This document shows positions 1-8,346 of a stretch of DNA of 64,000 nucleotides, piece by piece. Under the pieces are notes generated by a model that had not been told where the DNA came from, made no database searches, and saw only the letters and a list, made by a program, of their open reading frames with translations. Position numbers and translations under genes: made by a program. This stretch comes from Arcicella rosea (GTDB lineage: Bacteria > Bacteroidota > Bacteroidia > Cytophagales > Spirosomataceae): the NCBI RefSeq assembly GCF_014204325.1, contig NZ_JACHKT010000001.1, positions 124,001 through 188,000 of the forward strand, in the 5' to 3' direction. Numbering within the stretch: position 1 is the stretch's first letter; each line of letters starts with the position of its first letter.

Positions 1-2063
1 TCGGGAGGGAATTTTTCAATAACAATTTTGCGTTTATCGTTCGTCGGATTCCCTTCTTTATCATAGCCTTGCAGGATATAGCTCATTCTTCTCAATGCAC
101 GACCAGCTACTTGTTCACAAAGTAGTTGCGAACCAAAAGCACGTAAACCCATAATATGGGTAACGGTGTTGGCATCCCAGCCTTCGGTAAGCATAGAAAC
201 AGAAACTACACAACGGATATGAGAACCCAATCTTCCTTGTTGCCCAACGGTGTTTACAACTTCACGCAAGATTTCTGCATCCGTTATTTTATCTACACTT
301 CCTTGCCCATACATTCTCACATAATCCTTTTTAAACTCTTCAATTTCGGATGAGAAGATTTTCTTAAAATCATCGTTTACTTGTTCGCTATTTTCAAGAG
401 CATCACTATCAATCAAAAGCGTTGGAGGACGTTTAAGAGGTTTATTCGTTGATGGGTCATAATTAGAAAACAAATCTTTAGCACCATGAACAATGACGTT
501 ATCGCCATCGACATTGGTGTATTCATAACCAGCGATATATTTATAGACTTCTTTTGAAACAGAAGTATTATTACAAACGGCAATGAATACAGGAGGAGCT
601 GAAAACAAATTGGCTTTGGCTTCACGATTTTTTCGGATACCTAAATCATAATCAACATAATGATTGTAGAATTGGTCTAAAGCTCCTTTTACCAATGAAG
701 GAAGTTTGGGAGGTTGTTCTGAAATGGTTGAACCTTCCGCTAAGGCTTCTTTCTTTTTGGTACGTTGACCTTTCTTGGGTAAATCATCACGAATATGGTC
801 GTATAAATTACGTAAGATTGGAACAGTTAATTCTTGGGTATTATCACTTTCGGGTAAAAAAGGGATTTTCACTAATCCAGACTCTATGGCTTCAATAAGT
901 CCAAAATCTGAAACAACCCAAGGAAACAGACTGTAAGGAGTATGTCCAGAACCTGTTAAATAATAAGGTGTTGCAGAAAGGTCGTAAACAGATTGAAGTT
1001 TAAATTTTTTAGTGATTTCTTTGAGACCATTAAACCAAACAGCCGCACGAGCATTTTCGTCTGCTTCTTCGTTGTCAGTAGTTTTACTTCTGGACTTGGG
1101 CAAATAGCAGTGATGAGCTTCATCATTGAGAATGAGAACTCTACTACCAGCTTTAAATTTACCCAAAGTTCTTTTTACTACTTGTGAAAAATCTTCCTTG
1201 TTATCAGTATCAATTTTTTCACCTTGTAAATTTGTTTTACCATCAAAAGGACTACGTTTGTTACCTTGTAATATTTTAGGTTCAAATGAATGATAATTGG
1301 TGATGACCAACCTTGCATTTAAGTTTTCTAAGCGATGTTCCATGTTGGCAGGAATCAACCCACGCATACGATAGTAATCACTTATATCTCTAGGATTTTT
1401 GTTTTCAGTGTCAACAAACAATACACCTAATCTGCTTTTGATAGTAACCCCCGGAGCAATAATCAAAAAGTAATCAGCAAAACGTGTGTCATTTCTATAC
1501 TCTTGTCGGTTAAAATAGTGATAACAGATTAAACAAGCCATTACAACAGTCTTACCGGAACCAGTTGCCATCTTAAAAGCAATTCGAGGTAATTGGTCAG
1601 CTATATCTTCACTTACTGTTTGTTGTCCATCACGAAGTAAATTTAAAATATGTTGTCCAGCATTTGATTTTTCAGCTACTTCATTCAGCCAAATAGCTGT
1701 TTCAACTGCCTCTTGTTGAGCAAAGAATAATTTTTTGGTCACTAACCTTTCAGGATTATCAAACCAAAAGGATAATAATTCTTTAGAAACACGGGTAGTA
1801 TTTGGATATTTAGCATTTCTCCAGAGTCCAATTTCTTTTCTACAATGATTAATAATATGAGTACCATATTGAAGGGCATCATCATTCCACTCAAACACTT
1901 CTTTTTGTCCTTTTTGTCTTGAGGGAATAACAGCAGAGTCTTGTTTAAACACTCTTCTACCTTTACAAATGTCTGTATAATCTAAACTTCCTTCGCTGTT
2001 TGTATTATAGTGTAGTTTAGGCTCGTGATATGGGCTATTTAAAATTGGATTATCAGCTATCAT
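1..2063 (-). CDS. Type III-like restriction endonuclease / SF2 helicase subunit, 3' end beyond window
   Basis: ATP-dependent DNA helicase/restriction subunit, resembling the BPTD_3080-type and type III Res proteins. About 687 codons are visible and the C-terminus, where the nuclease domain should lie, is cut by the left edge. Seen by translating the minus strand: Walker A MATGSGKT at residues 165-172, DEAH box at 314-317, a motif-III-like SATPYYL about 50 residues later, and a motif VI stretch QVAGRALRR from about residue 651, preceded by LTEGWDAN. These motifs in this order define the superfamily 2 helicase core. The ATG at 2063 is the first in frame. The frame stays open about 14 codons upstream to a TAA, with a possible TTG start, so the N-terminus is uncertain. 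No methyltransferase partner is in the window; it would be expected to the left. No frameshift was seen. Confidence 0.88.
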   Translation of the reverse strand, partial: MIADNPILNSPYHEPKLHYNTNSEGSLDYTDICKGRRVFKQDSAVIPSRQKGQKEVFEWNDDALQYGTHIINHCRKEIGLWRNAKYPNTTRVSKELLSFWFDNPERLVTKKLFFAQQEAVETAIWLNEVAEKSNAGQHILNLLRDGQQTVSEDIADQLPRIAFKMATGSGKTVVMACLICYHYFNRQEYRNDTRFADYFLIIAPGVTIKSRLGVLFVDTENKNPRDISDYYRMRGLIPANMEHRLENLNARLVITNYHSFEPKILQGNKRSPFDGKTNLQGEKIDTDNKEDFSQVVKRTLGKFKAGSRVLILNDEAHHCYLPKSRSKTTDNEEADENARAAVWFNGLKEITKKFKLQSVYDLSATPYYLTGSGHTPYSLFPWVVSDFGLIEAIESGLVKIPFLPESDNTQELTVPILRNLYDHIRDDLPKKGQRTKKKEALAEGSTISEQPPKLPSLVKGALDQFYNHYVDYDLGIRKNREAKANLFSAPPVFIAVCNNTSVSKEVYKYIAGYEYTNVDGDNVIVHGAKDLFSNYDPSTNKPLKRPPTLLIDSDALENSEQVNDDFKKIFSSEIEEFKKDYVRMYGQGSVDKITDAEILREVVNTVGQQGRLGSHIRCVVSVSMLTEGWDANTVTHIMGLRAFGSQLLCEQVAGRALRRMSYILQGYDKEGNPTNDKRKIVIEKFPP

Positions 2064-2907
2064 TTGGTTTGAATCTATTAATTTTAATTGGGGAAGCAAG
2101 ATAAATAACTTTATTTAGAACTTTAACAGATATTCTTCATAATGGCTTAGTTAAAACTGTATTTTCACTTACACTGGATGGAATGGGTCATTACAAAATT
2201 ATCTAACTGTAAAGCCATTACTTATTTAATTGCAGTTTATCATAAAATAATAAGCATTTCATCTACTTAAACTTTTATTATTTCTTTGTAGATAAACACA
2301 ACCATGAAAACAGCCAACAAAACCTCTTTTCAACCCTACAAAACCACCATAGCAATCTACAAGGCAATTTTGTAAGTTTACATAGCTATTTTGTTGACTT
2401 ACATAGGTTTTTTGTAAGCATACAAAACAATTTTGTTGACTTACAATGCTTCTCTGTAAGCTTACATAGACATTTTGTTGACTCAATATTTTTAATGTAA
2501 ACTTACAAAACTATTTTGCTGACTTACAAAATTTCTCTGCAACCTTACAAAATTATTTTGCAAGGTTACAGAAAAGCTTTGCAGACATTCAATGAACCAT
2601 TGTAATGTTACAATAAAGCATTGTAATACAACAAAATATATTTTAAGGCTTTATCTGTCAATGTGTTGACATTATCTAACTTGATGTAAACTTACATTGA
2701 CATTACTTTTGTTAACGATAAAAGAACTTAAGTTAATCCCAATTTTACCGTTTAATAAGTTTTCAAAAAAAATGCTTGCTTGTTTTTCTTTTTGAAATAC
2801 AAAATTAATTATCTTTAAATCAACAAGAGAAACTCAGCTTTTTTAGGTAGTTGTGTCTCTTGTTTTCCTATTGTTAAATAATGTTCCAACTATTAACTCC
2901 TACTACT
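2064..2907. other. Divergent intergenic region holding a 21-bp array
   Basis: About 840 bases between the start of the restriction gene (minus) and the FN3-like gene (plus). The middle is a degenerate 21-bp tandem array, annotated separately. The rest is AT-rich with no ORF that looks coding. The minus-strand frame through the array gives a 7-residue peptide repeat, which is a by-product of the 21-bp period. No clear -33/-7 promoter pair was found, although both flanking genes must start from here. Confidence 0.6.
2290..2630. repeat. Degenerate 21-bp tandem array (array 1)
   Basis: The trinucleotide TAC, within a (T)TACA core, recurs at 2337, 2358, 2379, 2400, 2421, 2442, 2463, then 2504, 2525, 2546, 2567 and 2609, that is at multiples of 21 bp apart from one 20-bp unit near 2484. 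Units alternate between a form ending TTTTGTT or TTTTGCT and a form ending TCTGTA or TTTGCA. Unit sequence has drifted but spacing has not. It is not a CRISPR array: there are no conserved repeats with unique spacers. The period equals that of the arrays at 30.4 and 59.0 kb. Confidence 0.85.
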
Positions 2908-3405
2908 ATGTCATTAGTAAAAGTAATTGTTAGTTTTTCACGGCTAAGAGATGATGACCTCGACACCAAAAGCCAAGTAATTATCAACAGCCTCACAGGG
3001 AATGCAGATTTCCCAAATCCTGTTCCAACGTTAGCGGAGATTGCAGCAAGCAGAGAAGCTTATGTAGATGCTTTAACGGCAAATGAAACAGGCGGTAAGC
3101 AGGAAACCCTCAGAAAAAACCTTGCTCGTAAAGACTTGGAAAAACAATTGGGTTTATTGGGTTTGTATGTTCAAGCCAATAGTAAGGAGAGTGAATTGAT
3201 TGCCTTGAGTTCTGGTTTTGACATTCAAAAAAACAGAGCACCGATTGGTATTTTGGCAAAGCCCAATAATTTTAAGGTTGAGAATGGCCCATTAGCAGGA
3301 AGCTTGCAGGCAAGTTTGGATAAAATAGATGGGGCGAAATCTTATCTTTTTGAGATTACAAAAACGCCAGTAACGGAGGATAGTATTTGGAAAACGGAGT
3401 TGTAA
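2908..3405 (+). CDS. Fibronectin type III-like small protein, truncated by in-frame stop
   Basis: Resembles a family of roughly 210-residue Bacteroidota proteins that start MSLVKV or MALVKV, have a helical N-terminal part (residues about 1-110 here) and end in a fibronectin type III-like domain. An in-frame ATG lies upstream at 2881, but the family start and the SLVKV sequence favour 2908. The TAA at 3403-3405 interrupts the FN3-like part after WKTEL; the same frame then stays open for 40 more codons that complete the domain (next entry). The product is therefore either a truncated protein or an inactive gene. Function is unknown; members of the family are often found in multicopy. It is transcribed away from the restriction gene and followed by a strong terminator. 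Confidence 0.7.
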   Translation: MSLVKVIVSFSRLRDDDLDTKSQVIINSLTGNADFPNPVPTLAEIAASREAYVDALTANETGGKQETLRKNLARKDLEKQLGLLGLYVQANSKESELIALSSGFDIQKNRAPIGILAKPNNFKVENGPLAGSLQASLDKIDGAKSYLFEITKTPVTEDSIWKTEL

Positions 3406-3528
3406 ACTACTAAAACAATTTTAATTGAAGATTTGGTAGCAGGTACACAATATGCCATCAAGGTAGCGGGCGTAGGGTCTAATCCTAAAAAAGTATATTC
3501 GGATGTATTATTTAGGTTTGTACAGTAG
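3406..3528 (+). pseudogene. Detached C-terminal remnant of the FN3-like gene
   Basis: Directly after the TAA at 3403-3405 the same frame continues for 40 codons (beginning TTKTILIEDLVAGTQY) to a TAG at 3526-3528. GTQYAIKVAGVGS followed by VYSDV is typical of the last strands of an FN3 domain. Gene plus remnant from 2908 is 207 codons including the final stop, about the family's normal length, so a single nonsense change explains the structure without any indel. Confidence 0.7.
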
Positions 3529-3567
3529 CGTGTTTTGTAGATATATTTAGGTTAAAAAGTTTTATTT

Positions 3568-3606
3568 ACTCAGTGTTTCCGATAGGGAGGCACTGAGTTT
3601 TTTTTA
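3568..3606 (+). terminator. Rho-independent terminator after FN3-like gene
   Basis: Stem ACTCAGTG / CACTGAGT with a 15-nt loop, followed by nine T residues. Confidence 0.85.
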
Positions 3607-3610
3607 TACA

Positions 3611-3735
3611 GAGGCTGTCTAAAAAAAATGATAGCCAACTTTGCTAAAAGACCTCAGCCCTAACACGTAGCGTCAGTCGCCCTCTATTGGTACCAAATTA
3701 ACCAGCCACGGAAGTAAAGAAGCTCCCCGAATATA
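3611..3735. other. Possible insertion-sequence end remnant
   Basis: GAGGCTGTCTAAAAA at 3611-3625 resembles terminal inverted repeats of IS1182/IS5-type elements. No transposase ORF and no matching second end were found nearby, so at most this is a leftover end. The following 100 bases, up to the kinase gene, are more GC-rich than the surroundings and have no coding frame. Confidence 0.25.
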
Positions 3736-4275
3736 TTAAAGCTCAGATAGCTTCTTTAAGATAAGTTGAATTCTCTCTTGAGTACTATAATCTCCACGAA
3801 TTTCTAAAATGGGTATATTCATCTGTTTTAACCAATTTTCATGTGCATTCAATGTTCTGGTAGCAATACCCGTATGGTTGTCGTAGTCGGCTGACCAAGC
3901 TATAAAATCATTGTACTGTTTTATTCTAGTAAGGTCGGTATAAATAATATTTCCATAGCGACTAAACTCTCTTTCTTTAAGTCTTTCCATCCTAATATGC
4001 GGAGGTAACCACAAGAAAACGATTAAATCAAACCTTGGAAAAATATCTCCCCAACTGATTATCGAACCACCCAGAATCCAATCTTTTGCCTTTTCAATAT
4101 CTTTTTTTATCATCAAAGTCCTGTCGGATGGATTTCTTCTGATTGTAAACGGAGGGTCTGATTTCTCCCAATAATACTCATCGCTATCAAAATAAGGAAT
4201 ATTTAATTGTTGAGACAGAGCATTTCCTAATGTAGTTACTCCACTAGAGGATGCTCCTAAAATATGAATTTTCAT
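3736..4275 (-). CDS. P-loop nucleotide kinase-like protein (adenylate kinase-related)
   Basis: A 179-residue P-loop NTPase of the small nucleoside/shikimate kinase type. The N-terminus MKIHILGASSSGVTT carries a Walker A loop in which the usual lysine is a valine (G7-x4-G12-V13-T14). FDSDEYYW at about 35-42 is the strand-2 acidic region, and RMERLKERE at about 116-124 resembles the arginine-containing lid. The start at 4275 (MKIH) is preferred over the ATG 33 bases upstream because the P-loop must lie close to the N-terminus. Substrate unknown. It lies upstream of nothing obvious; the GNAT gene on the same strand is separated from it by an inverted repeat. A similar GSGVTT variant is, as I recall, common in this subfamily, so it need not be inactive. 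Confidence 0.75.
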   Translation of the reverse strand: MKIHILGASSSGVTTLGNALSQQLNIPYFDSDEYYWEKSDPPFTIRRNPSDRTLMIKKDIEKAKDWILGGSIISWGDIFPRFDLIVFLWLPPHIRMERLKEREFSRYGNIIYTDLTRIKQYNDFIAWSADYDNHTGIATRTLNAHENWLKQMNIPILEIRGDYSTQERIQLILKKLSEL

Positions 4276-4345
4276 TTTTTTGAAGAATTGATATACTAAG
4301 TATTTCACACCACGATTTTTCGGTCATCATTGAACTAAAAATCAT

Positions 4346-4394
4346 GATGCGTCACCATTTTTATTGAACGTTGATATAAAAATGATGAAACATC
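4346..4394 (-). terminator. Imperfect inverted repeat between GNAT and kinase genes
   Basis: Arms 4346-4364 and 4376-4394 pair at 14 of 19 positions around an 11-nt loop. It lies downstream of the GNAT gene (minus strand) and could end its transcript; there is no clear T tract, so this is tentative. Confidence 0.35.
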
Positions 4395-4419
4395 ACCAAG
4401 TTTTGTTAATCGTGCATTT

Positions 4420-4932
4420 CTAAAAAACCACCTTCAATAGCAGTAATTCATTTTCCTGATTAGAGAAAGAATACAAACCATCTAAACTAAGCCCAATTTT
4501 TTCTAAAAGCTTTTTTGAGCTTGTATTTTCGGGTTTCGTAATGCCATAAACTACGGGTAGTTTTAGTGTTTCTTTGGCATGAGTAATCGTGGCACTGGCA
4601 ATTTCAAAGCCGTAACCTTTGCCCATGTATTCTGGTAAAAAAGCAAAACCAATATCGGGAAAATCAAGATTATCTCTCTTAATTAATCCACACATACCAA
4701 TCGGGGTCAAATCGTCTTTGGTCGTTACCAAACTTAAACCATAGCCATTTTCAGCATAGCTTTTCATGGGGCCGTTTAGTAAGTAGGTTTTTGCATCTTC
4801 TTCGGTATGCACGTTTTTGTCGCCAATAAAGGCTAACCAACCTTCGCTGTTTAATAATTGAATGATAAATTGAGTATCGTCAAGATTGTATTCACGCAGG
4901 ATGAGTCTTTCGGTTGTTAGTATTTTATTCAT
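4420..4932 (-). CDS. GNAT family N-acetyltransferase (RimJ/RimL-like)
   Basis: 170 residues starting MNKILTTERLILREY, the usual opening of RimJ/RimL-type acetyltransferases that transfer acetyl from acetyl-CoA to an amino group. The acetyl-CoA-binding motif is seen as LPEYMGKGYGFEIA (Q/R-x-x-G-x-G/A type, here MGKGYG), followed by NTSSKKLLEKIGL, the conserved C-terminal motif of the family. The start at 4932 is chosen because the family begins a few residues before TERL; the open frame reaches 18 codons further upstream without support. Substrate cannot be inferred. The following kinase gene runs in the same direction about 145 bases downstream. Confidence 0.85.
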   Translation of the reverse strand: MNKILTTERLILREYNLDDTQFIIQLLNSEGWLAFIGDKNVHTEEDAKTYLLNGPMKSYAENGYGLSLVTTKDDLTPIGMCGLIKRDNLDFPDIGFAFLPEYMGKGYGFEIASATITHAKETLKLPVVYGITKPENTSSKKLLEKIGLSLDGLYSFSNQENELLLLKVVF

Positions 4933-5061
4933 GTTGATAGGATATTGATTCAAGTTCAAAAGTAATTGATAAACAATATCCTTCACACACTTTATGAGAA
5001 ATTGTAGAGAAATGAATGAAATGAAGCTTAGGAAATTAGAAAGGTCTTTTGAAGTAAAAAG

Positions 5062-5238
5062 CTAGTCGTCATTTTTCTTAAAGCCATAAGGACAATGCTT
5101 ACAGCCATTTTTACAACAATAACCTCTTTTTAAATGATAGGCTGCTGTAAAAACCATAAAGCCATTTTCATTTAAGTAAAAGTCTTCAGTTGTTAATCCA
5201 TGTCGAATACTACTGTTCTTTGTGTTTGTTTTTTTCAT
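5062..5238 (-). CDS. DUF5522 family small cysteine-rich protein
   Basis: A 58-residue protein read directly from the sequence. It begins MKKTNTKNSS and ends in a compact Cys-rich block CCKNGCKHCPYGF (residues 41-53) with four cysteines and one histidine. This CCxNxCxHCPYGF block, after a stretch like FYLNENGFMVFTAAYHLKRG, is the hallmark of DUF5522, widespread in Bacteroidota and also fused to other proteins elsewhere. The cysteine spacing suggests a metal site (inference). The ATG at 5238 is the only sensible start; stop TAG at 5062-5064. It is a single gene upstream of, and in the same direction as, the GNAT gene, with a gap of 129 bases. Confidence 0.85.
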   Translation of the reverse strand: MKKTNTKNSSIRHGLTTEDFYLNENGFMVFTAAYHLKRGYCCKNGCKHCPYGFKKNDD

Positions 5239-5698
5239 AATAGTAAATCAACACTCAATTTTGTAAAATGTTCAATACTTTGTAAATTTGAACTATGCGT
5301 ATTCAAAAAAAGAATAACGTATCTTCAAACATGAATGATTTTTATCCTAAATACCAACGATCAGCGATAGGCTTCAACAAGCATATCAGCAACCGTGTGT
5401 TTACGACAAGCTCATTGTATGGTCACTTCTGTAAAATTCATCGTATTCTTTCTGTATTTGTACTAATTCTGTACGTAATTGGTTTGTCTGGATTGAATGA
5501 TTGAAAAGTTGCTATTAGTTTTTAAAGGTTAATTTGTAGTGGCAACTCTTGCAGTTGCCGTTTCAGGCGAGGCAACCGCAAGGGTTGCCGCTACAACAAA
5601 TTATTGGTTAAACAAGCATTTTAAATGCTAGTAATACTAATTCTGAATAGAGATTTTAAAATCACTCATTCACAATTCACTCAATCACAATTCCAAAA
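5239..5698. other. Intergenic region with palindromic repeat and decayed ORF traces
   Basis: No convincing gene. A plus-strand 69-codon frame (5295-5504) and a minus-strand frame without a start over about 5400-5510 (reading QIQKEYDEFYRSDHTM before its stop) cross each other. Either could be a decayed fragment. The second half holds the large palindromic repeat at 5534-5596. No clear promoter for rocD was recognised. Confidence 0.5.
5534..5596. repeat. REP-like double palindrome
   Basis: TTGTAG(T/C)GGCAAC forms two arms (5534-5559 and 5571-5596) that pair at all but three positions around GTTTCAGGCGAG. Each arm is itself a small hairpin (GGCAAC-n7-GTTGCC). The sequence is far more GC-rich than its surroundings. 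The nested-palindrome design is that of REP-type elements, which are normally multicopy; only one copy is in this window. Confidence 0.7.
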
Positions 5699-6946
5699 AT
5701 GACAGCAGCATTATCAAACGCATCGGCATCAGAAAAAGCCATGCAATTAGAAAACCGTTTCGGAGCACACAATTATCATCCAATGCCAGTAGTCCTTCAA
5801 AAAGGAGAAGGCGTATTCGTATGGGATGTAGAAAATAAAAGATATTTCGATTTCCTTTCAGCTTACAGTGCCGTAAATCAAGGACATTGTCATCCCAAAA
5901 TTGTTCAAGCCTTAGTTGAACAAGCACACAAACTTACACTTACTTCTCGTGCTTTTTACAGCGACCAGCTAGGTATTTGTGAAAAATTCCTTTGTGAATA
6001 CTTCGGTTACGACAAAGTATTGATGATGAACTCAGGTGTAGAAGGAGGGGAAACTGCCCTGAAACTTACTCGTAAATGGGCTTACAAAGTAAAAGGTATT
6101 CCGCAAAACCAAGCTAAAACGGTTTATGCCGCAGGTAATTTCTGGGGAAGAACCTTGGCAGCGATTTCTTCCTCAACCGACCCATCAAGCTATGCTGATT
6201 ATGGACCACTTATGCCGGGATATGAAATCATTCCTTATAATGATTTAGATGCTTTAGCCGAAATTTTAAAAGACCCAAACATAGCGGGTTTTATGGTTGA
6301 GCCAATTCAAGGCGAAGCAGGAGTAGTAGTGCCAGACGAAGGTTATTTGAAAAAAGCTTACGAAATGTGTCGTGAAAAAAATGTATTATTCATTGCAGAT
6401 GAAGTACAAACAGGCATTGCCCGCACAGGAAAACGTTTAGCTTGCGATTATGAAGATTTTCAGCCAGACATTTTAATTTTAGGAAAAGCACTTTCTGGTG
6501 GTACTTATCCAGTGTCGGCCGTTTTTTGTAGAGATGAAATCATGCTTACCATCAAACCAGGTGAACACGGTTCTACTTATGGAGGAAACCCACTAGCTTG
6601 TGCCGTTGCGATGGCAGCATTATCAGTCGTTAAAGATGAAAATCTAGCCGACAATGCCATGAAAATGGGAGAATTGTTCCGTGAAAGAATGACAAAGTTA
6701 ATTGCCCAGCGTTCAGATTTAGTTAGATTGGTCAGAGGAAAAGGGTTATTAAATGCCATCGAAATCAATACAGACGAAGAAAGCGAGACCGCATGGAACT
6801 TATGCGTAGCTTTTAAGGAAAACGGATTATTAGCCAAACCAACACACGGAAACAAAATTCGTTTTGCTCCACCTTTGGTTATCACAGAAGCACAAATGAA
6901 TGAAGCCTGTGATATTATTGAAAAAGTAGTGTTGAATTGGGAGTAA
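5699..6946 (+). CDS. rocD: Ornithine--oxo-acid transaminase
   Basis: PLP-dependent ornithine delta-aminotransferase, converting L-ornithine and 2-oxoglutarate to glutamate-5-semialdehyde and glutamate and so linking arginine and proline metabolism. Class III aminotransferase features: [15 protein letters not shown] (about 54-68), [17 protein letters not shown] (about 110-126), [14 protein letters not shown] (about 231-244), and the Schiff-base lysine K263 in [22 protein letters not shown] is typical of OAT rather than acetylornithine aminotransferase. At 415 residues it is full length. It stands alone; no arginine genes are adjacent. It ends convergently with a Crp/Fnr gene, with a repeat element and terminator between them. 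Confidence 0.93.
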   Translation: MTAALSNASASEKAMQLENRFGAHNYHPMPVVLQKGEGVFVWDVENKRYFDFLSAYSAVNQGHCHPKIVQALVEQAHKLTLTSRAFYSDQLGICEKFLCEYFGYDKVLMMNSGVEGGETALKLTRKWAYKVKGIPQNQAKTVYAAGNFWGRTLAAISSSTDPSSYADYGPLMPGYEIIPYNDLDALAEILKDPNIAGFMVEPIQGEAGVVVPDEGYLKKAYEMCREKNVLFIADEVQTGIARTGKRLACDYEDFQPDILILGKALSGGTYPVSAVFCRDEIMLTIKPGEHGSTYGGNPLACAVAMAALSVVKDENLADNAMKMGELFRERMTKLIAQRSDLVRLVRGKGLLNAIEINTDEESETAWNLCVAFKENGLLAKPTHGNKIRFAPPLVITEAQMNEACDIIEKVVLNWE

Positions 6947-6947
6947 T

Positions 6948-7245
6948 AAACATGAGTCATCCCGAATTTTTTCTTAGAATAGTGAGGTTTAGGACGATTT
7001 GAGAGGTTTTTTTATTTATTATTGTACAATCCTTACTTTTCTTGTCTTGAAACAAGAAAAGTAACCGCAGCGGCGGCCGCAAAAGAAATTCAAGAATTCC
7101 TAAACTCGCTTCGCTCAAACAGTAGGAATTCATTGCTCATCAATCACAAAAAAGCGGTCAAAAACTAATTTTGACCGCTTTTTTGTGATTTTAAAATTCG
7201 GGATGACTCATGTTTGTGATTTTAAAATTTGGGATGACTCATGTT
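6948..7245. repeat. Structured non-coding repeat element with inverted termini
   Basis: The left end (6948-6970, AACATGAGTCATCCCGAATTTT) reappears inverted at 7193-7215 and again, with one change, at 7223-7245. Between the ends are three hairpins: CTTTTCTTGT / ACAAGAAAAG near 7035, ATTCCTA / TAGGAAT enclosing a GCTTCGCT-containing loop near 7100, and the terminator at 7143-7189. A GC-rich CGCAGCGGCGGCCGC lies between. No ORF. Inverted ends with a repeated right end look like a MITE-type or intergenic mobile element; the inner block resembles intergenic repeats common in Bacteroidota genomes. Confidence 0.65.
7143..7189. terminator. Bidirectional terminator between rocD and Crp/Fnr gene
   Basis: 21-bp arms around a 5-nt loop, stem ATCACAAAAAAGCGGTCAAAA with its complement, giving T/A tracts on both strands. 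It sits between two convergent genes. Confidence 0.85.
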
Positions 7246-7818
7246 TTATCGAGTAATTTCTCTTCTTAATCTACTTAATGACTGCGGTGTAATGCCTAAA
7301 TAATTTGCTAAGTAAATTTGTGGCGTTCGCCTGATAAGCTCAGGTTTTGTTTTTGATAATATTTCATAACGCTCCTTAGCTGTTTCAGAAATAAAAGAGC
7401 GAACCCTCATTTCCTGTAAAACAGTATAATTTTCATAGATTATTCTACCCAGACGTTCCCACTTCGGAGATTGAGCATAGAGGAGATGCAAATTTACTTT
7501 CGTAATCACGCATAAATCACAATCTTCAATCGCTTGGATGTATTCAGAACTTGGCAAGCCTAAAGAGTAAGAAGTAGTATTTGAAAAGATTTGATTTTCA
7601 ATGGTAAGGTCGAAAGTGATGTCAACTTTTTCTTTGATAAAATATGAACGAACCATTCCTTTATTGATAAAAGCAACATCAGCATTATACTCTCCTTCTT
7701 TAATCCAATGCTCCCCTTTTTTCAAGATGATATCTGTGAAATAAGGTTGAGCAATGTCAATATCTTCATCAGAAAAATCAACGAGCTTTCGCACGAAGGC
7801 TATCAAATTGTCTCTCAT
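7246..7818 (-). CDS. Crp/Fnr family transcriptional regulator
   Basis: 190 residues from the ATG at 7818 (MRDNLIAFVRKL). The N-terminal two thirds are a cyclic-nucleotide-binding-like beta-roll (ILKKGEHWIKEGEYNADVAFINKGMVRSYF is the conserved strand pattern, split here for clarity), and the C-terminus is a helix-turn-helix (RRTPQIYLANYLGITPQS, then LSRLRREI). The cNMP-phosphate-binding arginine signature is not obvious, as in many Bacteroidota Crp-like proteins, so the ligand is unknown. It is divergent from the YciI gene at 8018 with a 199-base gap and is the natural candidate to control it (inference). Confidence 0.85.
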   Translation of the reverse strand: MRDNLIAFVRKLVDFSDEDIDIAQPYFTDIILKKGEHWIKEGEYNADVAFINKGMVRSYFIKEKVDITFDLTIENQIFSNTTSYSLGLPSSEYIQAIEDCDLCVITKVNLHLLYAQSPKWERLGRIIYENYTVLQEMRVRSFISETAKERYEILSKTKPELIRRTPQIYLANYLGITPQSLSRLRREITR

Positions 7819-8017
7819 GTTAATGCGGTTGTGAAATTTTGTTTGGTTTTGGATAAGAATCAAACAACAAATTTTAAATAAATGTAATAGATTAATATTA
7901 ATTGTAACAAATTCAGATGATTAAGATGTAAATAGATGTCTGAAATACCTGAGTTTTATTCAATCGTTTGTTTTGACATAAATACCTTCATAAAGTCACA
8001 TCATAAATCATAATAAA

Positions 8018-8308
8018 ATGTTGCAGTATGTAATTAATGCCCTTGACGGAACAGATGGAGAGGCACAAAACCGTAGAATGCTTGCTCGCCCACATCATTT
8101 AGTCTGTGTCAGAAAATTGAAAGAGAACGGAAATTTTTTGTTAGGTGGAGCAATCCTCAACGAATCAGGACAAATGATAGGCTCAATAATGATAGTTCAA
8201 TTTGAAACTGAAAGTGCATTTCAAGATTGGTTCAACAATGACCCTTACAATACCATGGGTGTTTGGCAGAAAGTAGAAGTACGTCCTTTTAGAGTAGCCA
8301 ATGTGTAG
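8018..8308 (+). CDS. YciI family protein
   Basis: 96-residue ferredoxin-like alpha/beta-barrel protein. Family features visible: RRMLARPHHLVCVRKLKENG (the ARxxHL segment with the conserved His, about residues 20-39), GGAILNESGQMIGS (about 43-56) and FQDWFNNDPY (the conserved DPY, about 68-77). The His/Asp pair is the proposed active site. Function is mostly unknown; some relatives are dehalogenase-like or co-occur with regulators. It is divergent from the Crp/Fnr gene and followed by a terminator that overlaps the end of the convergent glycosyltransferase gene. Confidence 0.87.
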   Translation: MLQYVINALDGTDGEAQNRRMLARPHHLVCVRKLKENGNFLLGGAILNESGQMIGSIMIVQFETESAFQDWFNNDPYNTMGVWQKVEVRPFRVANV

Positions 8309-8318
8309 AACGAAGGAG

Positions 8319-8346
8319 AAGGATAGGAAATAGCCTATCCTTTTTT
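8319..8346. terminator. Terminator between YciI and glycosyltransferase genes
   Basis: Stem GGATAGG / CCTATCC followed by six T residues. Its right arm contains the stop codon of the minus-strand glycosyltransferase gene. Confidence 0.8.

Noticed and set aside
2259-2486. 75-codon minus-strand ORF with a SQQN repeat
   Set aside because: It lies in 21-bp array 1; the 7-residue peptide repeat is the trivial result of a period divisible by three. No start context.
2290-2630. Possible CRISPR array
   Set aside because: Units drift gradually, have no unique spacers of constant length, and no cas genes are nearby.
5295-5504. 69-codon plus-strand ORF upstream of rocD
   Set aside because: No family, no promoter, random-looking composition, and an opposing frame looks equally protein-like. 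At most a decayed fragment.
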